From: CAZNXJ01 sp964577115
GTDB lineage: Bacteria > Planctomycetota > Planctomycetia > Pirellulales > Pirellulaceae
Assembly (NCBI GenBank): GCA_964577115.1
Contig: CAZNXJ010000022.1
Location: 1-64,000, forward strand
Length of the DNA stretch: 64,000 bases
Direction of reading: 5' to 3'
Numbering within the stretch: the first letter of the stretch is position 1; each line of letters begins with the position of its first letter. Made by a program: the position numbers and the translations under genes. Of the stretch, positions 25,232 to 33,464 are shown in pieces. The notes under the pieces were generated by a model. The model was not told the DNA's origin. It saw only the letters and a program-made list of their open reading frames with translations, and made no database searches.

Positions 25232-27325
25232 ATGCGGATGCGCGCGTTGCGGGCAGTTAACGTACTGGTACTCGGATGGTTGGTACTGGTTTCGGTGGCG
25301 AGTTTCGGCGCCGAGCCGATTTCGATCGAGGATCTCTACCGATTCGAGGGACCGAGCGATCTGGTGGTTCATCCGTCGGGGACGGAAGCCGTTTACGTCC
25401 GGCGTTGGGCGGATCGCGAGTCGCGTACGACGCGATTTTCTCTGTGGCATGTGAAGGGCGATCGTTCGCAGCGCCGCGCGCTAGAGGACGGCGAGCCCGA
25501 TGCGCGCAAGCCGCTGATTTCCCCGGACGGGAAGTGGATCGTATTCCATTCGACACGCAGTTTTCCGGATGGCTCGCCCGCCGTCGAACCGGCTCCGCCT
25601 TATAGCGATACGGCTACCGATCTCTGGCTGATGCCGATGGCCGGCGGCAAACCCATTCCGCTCGCCGGACCATCGAAACCCTACGGCCGCGTCTTCAGTG
25701 ACCCATTTTACGGTACCGTCGCGTTCTCGCCTGACGGCCGGCGGCTCGTGTTTGTCGCCGACGATGGGCAGGATCCGCGCACGGAAGAAGAGCGGCGCAA
25801 CAATGTACTGATCGTCCGCGAGGACCAGGGCGAAGGCTATGAGGGCTGGGGCAATGCACAGATCTGGGTGGCCGAGCTGAAGGAAAACTCCGACGACGTG
25901 GCCGCGAAAAACGTGTGGCGCGTGACGCGGGATGATGTCTGGTACGGCGACCCGCGCTGGCATCCTGACGGCCGCTCGATTATCGTCCACGCGAACCGCA
26001 CTCGCGATCGCGAAGCCGTGCGCTACAGCATCAATAAAAACTACGACATCTGGCAGCTCGTGTTGCCTGAGTCGCTCAGCCAGCTCGCGGAAAAACCGGC
26101 TGAGATCCGTCAACTAACGCAGGGACCCGGCCCCGAGGTTTCGCCGCGCATCTCGCCCGATGGCAAGCAGCTCGTGTGTTTGAGCGTCCCACGAAAAGGC
26201 TCGCACGCCGACGTGTTTAATTTAATGGTCGTGCCGCTCGATACGGCGCCCGAGGGAAGTCGCATTGTGCACGATCATCATGCGGCGGAGCATGATGAGC
26301 AGCTTCCGCCGATGTTCCCGCTGCCCGGTGACTGCTGGCTTGGCCCGGACATTGTGTATTACAACGTTGCGGCGGGACTGGTCGGAGGTGTGCAGGTGGT
26401 CGAGCTGAGTTCGGCGAAATACCTTGGCTCCGATCCTGCCGCCCACAGTGCGGAATTCAAAAGGCAACGCGAGGCGCGGGGGAAGTTGACGCCGAGCGGC
26501 AATGAGTTTCTCGCCGAGCGGACGATTGCGCCGAGCGAAGTCGTGCGGTGGCGAAGCCCGGACCATTTAGAGCTCGAGGGCGTTTTGACGGTGCCGCCCG
26601 AGCCGCTTGAGCAGGACGCCCGCTATCCGCTCGTCGTGTTCCCTCATGGCGGCCCGCACAGCCGTTCAACGCTGGGATTCAATTTCACGGCTCAGGTCTT
26701 TGCCGCTCACGGCTATGCCGTTTTTCAGCCGAACTTTCGCGGCAGTGCGGGCTACGGCCAGAAGTTCATCGATGCGGATCGGTTCGACATGGGCGGTAAC
26801 GACATGCGCGACATCCTCGCAGGCATCGACTACCTCGTGGCGATCGGCCGTGTCGATCCCGAGCGCCAGTTTCTGTACGGCGTCAGCTATGGCGGCTACA
26901 CGACATGCCGACTCATCGGGATGACACACCAGTTCCGCGCGGCCGCGGCGCAGAATGCGGTGACTGATCTGCACGTTATGTGGGGGCTGAGCGATATTCA
27001 GAGCTGGACAGAATGGGAGTTCGGCGGGAAGCCGTGGGAGGTCGCCGAGGCGATGCGCGAACGCAGCCCGCTCACCTACGCGCCCCAGGTCCGTACGCCG
27101 ACGCTCGTGCTGCATTCCATGAACGATCGCCGCTGCCCGTTGCCCATGGGATTGATGTTCTATCGCGCGCTGCGCGAGGCAGGTGTCGACACGCAGATGG
27201 TGCTGTATCCGGACGAGCCGCACGGCATCAGCCAGTTGCCTCACCAGGAGGACGTGCTGCGCCGCGTACTCGAGTGGTTCCGCAAGCACGATCCTGCGCA
27301 CCAGGCACCGGAGCCACGTTCGTAG
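25232..27325 (+). CDS. S9 family prolyl-oligopeptidase-like serine peptidase
   Basis: A 697-residue exported peptidase. A signal peptide covers about 1-25. The N-terminal two-thirds is a TolB/DPP-like beta-propeller (SPDGRRLVFVADD, HPDGRSIIV, ISPDGKQLVCL). The C-terminal part is an alpha/beta hydrolase of the acylaminoacyl-peptidase type with nucleophile Ser552 in GVSYGGYTT, Asp in HSMNDRRCP and His in PDEPHGISQ. The region YPLVVFPHGGPHSR and FRGSAGYG fits the family. It probably cleaves short peptides in the periplasm. Confidence 0.95.
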   Translation: MRMRALRAVNVLVLGWLVLVSVASFGAEPISIEDLYRFEGPSDLVVHPSGTEAVYVRRWADRESRTTRFSLWHVKGDRSQRRALEDGEPDARKPLISPDGKWIVFHSTRSFPDGSPAVEPAPPYSDTATDLWLMPMAGGKPIPLAGPSKPYGRVFSDPFYGTVAFSPDGRRLVFVADDGQDPRTEEERRNNVLIVREDQGEGYEGWGNAQIWVAELKENSDDVAAKNVWRVTRDDVWYGDPRWHPDGRSIIVHANRTRDREAVRYSINKNYDIWQLVLPESLSQLAEKPAEIRQLTQGPGPEVSPRISPDGKQLVCLSVPRKGSHADVFNLMVVPLDTAPEGSRIVHDHHAAEHDEQLPPMFPLPGDCWLGPDIVYYNVAAGLVGGVQVVELSSAKYLGSDPAAHSAEFKRQREARGKLTPSGNEFLAERTIAPSEVVRWRSPDHLELEGVLTVPPEPLEQDARYPLVVFPHGGPHSRSTLGFNFTAQVFAAHGYAVFQPNFRGSAGYGQKFIDADRFDMGGNDMRDILAGIDYLVAIGRVDPERQFLYGVSYGGYTTCRLIGMTHQFRAAAAQNAVTDLHVMWGLSDIQSWTEWEFGGKPWEVAEAMRERSPLTYAPQVRTPTLVLHSMNDRRCPLPMGLMFYRALREAGVDTQMVLYPDEPHGISQLPHQEDVLRRVLEWFRKHDPAHQAPEPRS

Positions 27326-27544
27326 CTCGGCCGGCCAGCCCGAGGCGGACCGGCGGAGCGGCCGTCATGGCGCCCCGGGAGCATACGACAACGAGCGAAC
27401 CACGCCGAGGTCCATTCTTTGCGCGCCGCGCGCGCCGTGTGTGGCTGGCTGGAAGGTCCGGGGGTATCGGAGTATCTTAGGTCGCTTGACCTCTGCTGGC
27501 GGTTACTGCCGGTTTCCGATAACTCTTGCGACGAGGCGATGGCG

Positions 27545-28555
27545 ATGAACCTGCTGCGCGGCCTGCTGGCCGGTTTTCTGGGCCTTATGGTGTTCGCCCC
27601 ACACGCATTTTCGGCAGATGCTGCCGGCACGTCGGCTCCGCACCGCATCGTGTTCCTCGGCGACTCGATCACCCAGGCCGGGGCCGGACCGGGCGGCTAC
27701 GTGACGCTCGTCCGCGAGACGCTCGAGAAACATCACCCCGATCAGCCGATCGAAATCATCGGCGCGGGCATTAGCGGGAACCGTGTCCCGGACCTGGAAA
27801 AGCGGCTCGAGCGCGATGTGCTCGACAAAAAGCCGACGCTTGTCGTCATCTATATCGGCATCAACGACGTCTGGCATTCGCTCCAGGGCCGAGGCACTCC
27901 GGCGGAGGAATTTGAAAAAGGCTTGCGCGGAATCATTCAGCGTATCCAGGATGCGAAGGCCAAGGTCATTCTGTGTACGCCGAGTGTTATCGGGGAGAAA
28001 ACTGACGGATCGAACCAGCTCGACGCCATGCTTGACGAATACAGCGCGATCAGCCGCCGTGTCGCGTCCGACACCGGCGCTCTGCTGCTCGACCTTCGCA
28101 AGAAGTTCCTTGCTCGGCTGCAAGAGACGAATCCAAATAACTCCGCGGAGGGCATCCTGACGACCGACGGCGTCCACCTCAACGCGGCAGGAAACCAATT
28201 TGTGGCCGAGAAAATGATGGAAGCGCTGGAGCGAGCGATCGAGCACCCGCTGCTGCGGCACGTGGTGCTGTTCAAGTTCAAAGACGAATTGACAGATGCT
28301 CAGGTGGACGAGGTTGTGAAGGCCTTTGCCGCGCTGCCTGGTCAGATTCCCGCGATTGTGGATTTCGAGTACGGCACCGACGTCAGCGTTGAGAATCGCG
28401 CGGAAGGTTTTACCCACGGTTTTGTTGTTACGTTTCGCAGCATCGAGGGCCGCGACGAGTATCTGCCCCATCCGGCGCATAAGAAGTTCGTGGAACTCGC
28501 CGGGCCCCGGATCGAGAAAGTGCTGGTATTTGATTATTGGACAAAGCGCGATTGA
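27545..28555 (+). CDS. Exported SGNH/GDSL hydrolase fused to a Dabb domain
   Basis: A 336-residue exported protein. ATG 27545 is preferred to ATG 27539 because GAGG lies eight bases before it. A signal peptide (ending FSADA) is followed by an SGNH hydrolase with block I FLGDSITQAG, block II GAGISGNRV, block III YIGINDVW and block V DGVHLNAAGN, so all four catalytic blocks are intact. From about residue 235 the sequence LLRHVVLFKFKDELTDAQVD and HPAHKKFVE, ending VLVFDYWTK, is a stress-responsive A/B-barrel (Dabb) domain. The esterase substrate is unknown. A fusion of a secreted esterase to Dabb is unusual. Confidence 0.88.
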   Translation: MNLLRGLLAGFLGLMVFAPHAFSADAAGTSAPHRIVFLGDSITQAGAGPGGYVTLVRETLEKHHPDQPIEIIGAGISGNRVPDLEKRLERDVLDKKPTLVVIYIGINDVWHSLQGRGTPAEEFEKGLRGIIQRIQDAKAKVILCTPSVIGEKTDGSNQLDAMLDEYSAISRRVASDTGALLLDLRKKFLARLQETNPNNSAEGILTTDGVHLNAAGNQFVAEKMMEALERAIEHPLLRHVVLFKFKDELTDAQVDEVVKAFAALPGQIPAIVDFEYGTDVSVENRAEGFTHGFVVTFRSIEGRDEYLPHPAHKKFVELAGPRIEKVLVFDYWTKRD

Positions 28556-28613
28556 AACTCGGCGGCAGGAGGTGCCGGCTCCGAGCGAGTCGCGGTAGAG
28601 GAACGAAATTGGA

Positions 28614-29426
28614 ATGAAATCGGATTTATTCGATCTGTCAGGCCAGCTGGCAGTCGTTGTCGGTGGCACAGGCGTACTCGGTGGCGGGATGGCCGAGGCG
28701 CTGGCCAGCAGCGGCGCGAAAGTGGCGATTGTGGGGCGCAACGAGGAGCGTGGTCAGCAGCGCGTGCGTGTCATTGAGGAGGCGGGCGGCGAAGCCATGT
28801 TCCACTCGGCCGACGCGCTCGACTGCGATTCGCTCGCCCGTGCGCGGGATGCCATCCAGGAACGCTTCGGGCCCGTGCGCATCCTCGTCAACGCCGCCGG
28901 CGGCAATCGGCCGGATGCCACGTTGCCTCCTGGTAGCGATTTTTGCAAGCTGCCGCGGGAAGCCTGGAATGCTGTGTTTGATTTGAACCTGACCGGCGGC
29001 GTGGTGCTACCGACGCAGGTATTCGCCGAAACGATGCTCGCCGAACAGCGCGGCTCGATCATCAACATCGCGTCGATGGCCGGCATGACGCCTCTGTCGC
29101 GCGTCGTGGCGTATTCGGCGGCCAAGGCCGCCGTGATCAATGTCACGAAGTTTCTCGCGCGTGAATGGGCGACGCGCGGCGTGCGCGTCAACGCGATCAG
29201 CCCCGGATTCTTTCCGGCCGATCAAAACCGCGCCCTGCTGTTCAACCCGGACGGCAGCTACACCGAACGAGGGAGCCAGATCATCGGGCACACACCGATG
29301 GGGCGCTTTGGCGAGACGCATGAACTGGCGGGTGCCGTCGTATGGCTGGCCAGTGAACGGGCGTCGTCGTTCGTGACTGGGCAGAACATCGTCGTCGACG
29401 GCGGCTTCTCGTCCGTGACGATCTAG
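28614..29426 (+). CDS. SDR oxidoreductase, D-mannonate-oxidoreductase-like
   Basis: A 270-residue classical short-chain dehydrogenase. The Rossmann motif is GGTGVLGGGMA, the structural motif NAAGG, and the active site is Ser in NIASMAGM with YSAAK. The NAAGGNRPDAT segment and GFFPADQNRALLF resemble SDR proteins that interconvert fructuronate and mannonate. It is followed 64 bp later by a sugar kinase of the 2-keto-3-deoxygluconate kinase type, which supports a hexuronate role. The SDR family is certain; the specific substrate is inferred. Confidence 0.85.
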   Translation: MKSDLFDLSGQLAVVVGGTGVLGGGMAEALASSGAKVAIVGRNEERGQQRVRVIEEAGGEAMFHSADALDCDSLARARDAIQERFGPVRILVNAAGGNRPDATLPPGSDFCKLPREAWNAVFDLNLTGGVVLPTQVFAETMLAEQRGSIINIASMAGMTPLSRVVAYSAAKAAVINVTKFLAREWATRGVRVNAISPGFFPADQNRALLFNPDGSYTERGSQIIGHTPMGRFGETHELAGAVVWLASERASSFVTGQNIVVDGGFSSVTI

Positions 29427-29490
29427 CCCATACTTCGGCGGCCCAATCAAAGACACCACAAATCAATTTTTTTTGCACGGGGGCGTTGCT

Positions 29491-30576
29491 ATGACTTCCC
29501 TTCCCATTCGCACCGACCATTGTGAACTTGACTTTCTTGCGCTCGGTGCGCTCGTACACCGGCTCGATCCCGGAGTCATTCCCTTCCGCAAGGCGCAGAC
29601 GCTGGATGTCCACGTTTCGGGCGGCGAGTACAACGTTGCGGCGAACCTCGCGTCGTGCTTCGGCCTGCGTACGGGTGTGGCAACCGCGATGGTGAACTAC
29701 GGTATTGGCGAATTGGTCGAGAACCGGGTGCGCGAGATGGGCGTGAAGCCCTTCTACAAACGGTTCGAACATGATGGCGTGCGCGGACCAAACATCGCCA
29801 CGGTGTACAGCGACCGCGGGCAAGGCGTTCGTGCTCCCGTAGTGTTCTACAATCGCGCGAACGAGGCCGGCGCGATGCTCAAGCCGGGGGACTTCGACTG
29901 GAACGCGATTTTTGCGCAGGGCGTGCGCTGGTTTCATTCCGGCGGCATCTTCGCGGCCCTCTCGGAAACGACTTCCGAGCTAATCGTCGAAGGTATGCAA
30001 GCGGCGAAATCGTTTGGCGCTATCAATTCGTTTGATTTGAACTACCGAGCAAAATTGTGGGCCCTCATTGGCGGAGCGGAACGTGGCCAGGCGATGACCC
30101 ACAAGATCGTCGAGAACGTCGACGCGCTGTTCGGTAACGAAGAAGATCTGCAAATGGGGCTTGGCATCACCGGGCCCGACGTGACGAAGGAGAAATCCAA
30201 GCTCGATCCCGAAACATTCTTCCAAATGATCGACCGGGTCGTGGAGAAGTTTCCCAACGTCAAGCTCGTAGCGACGACCCTCCGAGAAGTCCATTCCACG
30301 AACCGGCACGACTGGGCGGCGGTGCTTTGGTTGAACGGGCAGCGTTTCGTGAGCCCCACCTGCCAACTGGATGTGCTCGACCGCATCGGCGGTGGTGACG
30401 GCTTTGCTTCGGGGCTGATCTACGGGATGCTCGCCGGCCGCCCGCCCGAAGAAGCGCTGCGCTTGGGCTGGGCCCACGGCGCGCTGCTGACAACGTTCCC
30501 GGGCGACGTCTCGATGGCGAAATTGCCCGAGGTCGAAGCCTTCGCCAAGGGCGGGTCGGCTCGCGTCCAGCGCTAA
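29491..30576 (+). CDS. PfkB-family sugar kinase, probable 2-keto-3-deoxygluconate kinase
   Basis: A 361-residue carbohydrate kinase of the PfkB/ribokinase family. ATG 29491 is preferred to a TTG six codons upstream because acgggggc lies just before it. Features are GGEYNVAANLASCFG near the N-terminus, FDLNYRAKLW, GNEEDL and the C-terminal anion-hole/base motif GGGDGFASGLIYG, whose Asp is the catalytic base. With the mannonate-oxidoreductase-like SDR upstream, phosphorylation of 2-keto-3-deoxygluconate is the best guess. No mannonate dehydratase or KDPG aldolase lies nearby. Confidence 0.88.
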   Translation: MTSLPIRTDHCELDFLALGALVHRLDPGVIPFRKAQTLDVHVSGGEYNVAANLASCFGLRTGVATAMVNYGIGELVENRVREMGVKPFYKRFEHDGVRGPNIATVYSDRGQGVRAPVVFYNRANEAGAMLKPGDFDWNAIFAQGVRWFHSGGIFAALSETTSELIVEGMQAAKSFGAINSFDLNYRAKLWALIGGAERGQAMTHKIVENVDALFGNEEDLQMGLGITGPDVTKEKSKLDPETFFQMIDRVVEKFPNVKLVATTLREVHSTNRHDWAAVLWLNGQRFVSPTCQLDVLDRIGGGDGFASGLIYGMLAGRPPEEALRLGWAHGALLTTFPGDVSMAKLPEVEAFAKGGSARVQR

Positions 30577-30694
30577 CGCGGTCGCCCCTGCACTGCGGGC
30601 ACACCTTTTGCCCCTGGGCCGTACGGAGCCGCCGATTTCGCAGAGTGCGATATGCGGTTGGCGAGTGAAGTACGACCAGAGGGGGAGTGACCCG

Positions 30695-30904
30695 ATGATC
30701 CTGCGTGGTTTTGACGCGATTGAGTTCGCCGAAAAAGAGTCTTTGCCGCTGAACAAAGACGAGGACCCGATCGATCCGCCTCGCACGAATCTTACCATCG
30801 CCGAAGCGCAGGCGATCGCCGCCGATCGTCCGGAAGTGATCTGGGTCGAAGTCGACGACGCCGAGTACTTCGGCGAGCGGCATAATATGGAGCCTGAACG
30901 ATAA
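30695..30904 (+). CDS. Small acidic unknown protein
   Basis: A 69-residue ORF starting MILRGFDAIEFAEKE. GGGGGAG lies seven bases before the ATG, a good ribosome site, and the ORF lies 118 bp after the sugar kinase on the same strand. It is acidic, with no membrane segment, and contains the stretch LTIAEAQAIAADRPEVIWVE, which looks like a helix followed by a strand. I do not recognise it; the strong ribosome site supports a real gene. Confidence 0.6.
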   Translation: MILRGFDAIEFAEKESLPLNKDEDPIDPPRTNLTIAEAQAIAADRPEVIWVEVDDAEYFGERHNMEPER

Positions 30905-31104
30905 GCTGACTGGGGAAGCTGTGTCGCTCAACGACGCAGCAGCTCCAGGCAGCGAAACTTCTTTGGAGCCAGGCTACGGATTCGGGAGTTCCGCGGAACC
31001 CCGCCGCACGTCCCCTTGAGGCTGCTCGATACTGGTCGACGCACGCCAACGCCGATCCGGATGTCGCCGGACCGGCGCGAATGAGAGAGGAGTCTTATGG
31101 TGTT

Positions 31105-31524
31105 TTATCGCGTAGGCCGAGTATCACTACCGCCGCGGACGCGCTTGTTGGCGGGGGTGCCGCCGACGGCTCCCCCGGCGCGGCCCGCATACGCATCTTC
31201 CTGATCCGAGTCGAATTGGCGGTCGAAATCGTCGCTTCCCACTGCACTGTCCAGCTCGTCGGGATTCGGAGTTCCGTCGCCCATGTTGCTACCGCCGAGG
31301 CCGCCGACGGAAGTTCCGCCGGTGATGTCGCCAACGGCATGCCGTTCGCCACCCGCGCTTCCCTCGGGCCCGCGTGCATTCGGTGGAATCTCGTCTGGAC
31401 GGTGCCTGGCTGCCACCTCTTCCGGGAGGTCGCCCGCGAACTCGTTGGCAATCTCCTCAGGACTCAGTTCACTATCGCGTAGCGCGCGAGCGTTCCGGAT
31501 GGCCTTGCGATTTCTGCGTCCCAT
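31105..31524 (-). CDS. Gly/Asp-rich, probably disordered protein
   Basis: A 139-residue protein starting at 31524, where GAGGAG lies nine bases upstream. The first 45 residues are basic then helical (MGRRNRKAIRNARALRD, SPEEIANEFAGDLPEEVAAR). The rest is rich in Gly, Asp, Ser and Pro (ITGGTSVGGLGGSNMGDG, NPDELDSAVGSDDFDRQFD) and is likely unstructured. It is the second gene of a two-gene operon with the cupin, 57 bp downstream of it. I do not recognise it. A similar GG-rich core exists in some small bacterial proteins of unknown function, but I cannot verify a match. Confidence 0.6.
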   Translation of the reverse strand: MGRRNRKAIRNARALRDSELSPEEIANEFAGDLPEEVAARHRPDEIPPNARGPEGSAGGERHAVGDITGGTSVGGLGGSNMGDGTPNPDELDSAVGSDDFDRQFDSDQEDAYAGRAGGAVGGTPANKRVRGGSDTRPTR

Positions 31525-31581
31525 GTTTGCCTGCTCCTCTCGGTTTCGCACTGCCTCCTGGCAGCCCCTTCTTCGCGCTTG

Positions 31582-32058
31582 CTAGTTGGCAGTGACCGGC
31601 GTCCAACTCGGCGAATCGCTCGCCGGGAACGATTCCCGTGAGGCTTCGTCCACTACGTTGTCGCTCGGCGTTTCAGGTTGGTCCATCGTCTTGGGCACCG
31701 CTAAATCGACGTCGGGGATCTTTCCATGCGGCTTCTGTGGATCAGGATTGATCACGAGCACAACGCTCTCCTCAATACCGCGGATCGCGTGTGGCTCCCC
31801 TTGAGCAATGTACAGTGCGTGTCCGGCCGGCAATTCGCAGGCGGCTTCCTTCAATTGAATCAAGGCGCGGCCGCGAAGGCACAGAATGAGCACATCACTT
31901 TCGGCGGCGTAAGTCGAATGCTGTTCGCCTGGGCCGACACAGACGCGCGTGGCTTCCATCGCCTCGGTTTGAATGATGACCTGCGTCTCAGGACTCTCGG
32001 TGGATTTGCATGGTTCGATGTTCAGTACCTGCCCGATCAAAGGGCGTTGCGTTAGCAT
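31582..32058 (-). CDS. Cupin-domain protein with a conserved ESFPASD tail
   Basis: A 158-residue protein with a GAGG ribosome site eight bases upstream of its ATG. Residues about 30-105 form a cupin-like barrel (GPGEQHSTYAAESDVLILCL, LPAGHALYIAQGEPHAI) with His and Glu residues that could bind metal. The C-terminal tail contains DEASRESFPASDSPSW. Motifs of this form occur at the ends of many small bacterial proteins of unknown function. The tail after residue 120 is rich in Pro, Ser and Asp. It is the first gene of an operon with the Gly/Asp-rich protein. Confidence 0.75.
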   Translation of the reverse strand: MLTQRPLIGQVLNIEPCKSTESPETQVIIQTEAMEATRVCVGPGEQHSTYAAESDVLILCLRGRALIQLKEAACELPAGHALYIAQGEPHAIRGIEESVVLVINPDPQKPHGKIPDVDLAVPKTMDQPETPSDNVVDEASRESFPASDSPSWTPVTAN

Positions 32059-32434
32059 GTTCTTTACCTCAAATGCGACAGTCGGTTGCCTCGCTATGCG
32101 CGGGGCATGTTAGGGGCGGGGAGAAAATTACCCGCCGAAGCGATTGCTAAGAGGGCAAACGGAGTGCCAACGCGATGCCACCGAGGCTCGATCCGATTTG
32201 TATACCCCTCTTTGCACGCCGGTCTGGTGAATAACGGAAGGCCCGCCTTTCACGAAGTGAAGCAGGTGAGGCGTCGTATTCTCCGGATGCTCGGCACGGC
32301 TTGCGGCAGCATCCCACCCCGGTCGGGCGGCTGATCGCGCCACAGCTTGTTACCGAGCAGCGTCCGGGGGACCGGCGGGCACGGGGCGTGCGCAAATGAT
32401 CCGAGTACTCTCAAAAGAAAGGAAGCAGCGATCG
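32059..32434. other. 376-bp divergent promoter region
   Basis: Lies between the cupin operon (minus) and the isocitrate dehydrogenase gene (plus). I see only a small inverted repeat, ttcac-gaa-gtgaa, near 32251, and no clear promoter boxes or riboswitch. The idh gene has AAGGAAG eight bases before its ATG. Confidence 0.5.
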
Positions 32435-33463
32435 ATGACGAAACATCGCGTCATTTTGATTCCCGGCGACGGGATTGGACCGGAAGTCACAGCAGCCGTG
32501 CAGCGCGTCCTGGAGGCGGCTGATGCGCCGGTTGAGTGGGAAGAGCGCAAAGCGGGTCTCGCCGCGCTCGAAGAAGGGGACGAGGTGCTGCCCGAGTCTA
32601 CCGTGAGTGCCATTCGCGACGCCGGGGTCGCGCTCAAAGGGCCCTGTTCCACGCCCATCGGCAAGGGGTTCACCTCGGTCAATGTGCAGTTGCGGCAGAA
32701 GCTGAATCTGTATGCGGCCGTGCGGCCGGTACGCAATTTGGCGGGCGTGACGACACGCTTCGAAGGCGTCGACCTGGTGATCGTGCGTGAGAACACCGAA
32801 GGGCTTTACAGCGGACTGGAAAACCGGATCACGGAAGACGTGGTTGTCAGCATGAAGGTCGCCACGAAAGCCGCGAGCCTCCGGATCGCTCGCTGGGCGT
32901 TCCAATACGCTCTCCAGCGCGGCCGACGCAAAGTCACGGTCTTCCACAAAGCCAACATCATGAAGCTGACCGATGGGCTCTTTTTGCAATGCGCGCGCGA
33001 CGTGCATCGCGAAGAATTTCCGTCGGTGGAGTACGCCGAGATGATCATCGACGCCGGGTGCATGAAGCTCGTGCAGGACCCGACACAGTTCGACGTGCTG
33101 CTGCTCGAGAATCTATATGGGGACGTAGTGAGCGACCTATGCGCGGGGCTCGTCGGCGGACTGGGGGTGGTTCCAGGTGCCAATCAAGGTGACGGGATGG
33201 CCGTCTTCGAAGCCGTGCACGGGTCGGCACCGGATATTGCCGGTAAGGGAATCGCCAACCCGCTGGCCCTGCTCATGTCGGCCGTCATGATGCTGAACTA
33301 CCTGGCCGAAACACGCAGCGACGCCCGCTGCCGGAACGTGGCGGATACCATCAAGTCCGCGTACAACTCGGCCATCGCCGACGGTCAGCGCACGCGCGAT
33401 CTCGGCGGCTCGCTCGGCACGCTCGAATTCGCCGATGCCCTGATTCAGCGGCTCGCCAAGTAG
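32435..33463 (+). CDS. NAD-type isocitrate dehydrogenase, beta-decarboxylating dehydrogenase family
   Basis: A 342-residue isocitrate/isopropylmalate dehydrogenase family enzyme. ATG 32435 follows AAGGAAG at proper spacing and gives the canonical start (MTKHRVILIPGDGIGPEV). It has ENTEGLYSGLEN, where the ENTEG motif favours isocitrate over isopropylmalate, plus NLYGDVVSDLCAGLVGG (metal-binding Asp) and EAVHGSAPDIAGKG. The length fits the mitochondrial IDH3-like NAD-dependent class. The 2-oxoglutarate dehydrogenase genes lie 3 kb downstream, so a TCA role is likely. Homoisocitrate or tartrate dehydrogenase are less likely alternatives. Confidence 0.9.
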   Translation: MTKHRVILIPGDGIGPEVTAAVQRVLEAADAPVEWEERKAGLAALEEGDEVLPESTVSAIRDAGVALKGPCSTPIGKGFTSVNVQLRQKLNLYAAVRPVRNLAGVTTRFEGVDLVIVRENTEGLYSGLENRITEDVVVSMKVATKAASLRIARWAFQYALQRGRRKVTVFHKANIMKLTDGLFLQCARDVHREEFPSVEYAEMIIDAGCMKLVQDPTQFDVLLLENLYGDVVSDLCAGLVGGLGVVPGANQGDGMAVFEAVHGSAPDIAGKGIANPLALLMSAVMMLNYLAETRSDARCRNVADTIKSAYNSAIADGQRTRDLGGSLGTLEFADALIQRLAK

Positions 33464-33464
33464 G

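Noticed and set aside
27503..28741. 412-codon minus-strand ORF
   Set aside because: It covers the SGNH/Dabb gene in the opposite sense; all catalytic motifs lie on the plus strand.
29467..29474. Run of eight T's as a terminator for the SDR gene
   Set aside because: There is no stable stem directly upstream of the T-run.
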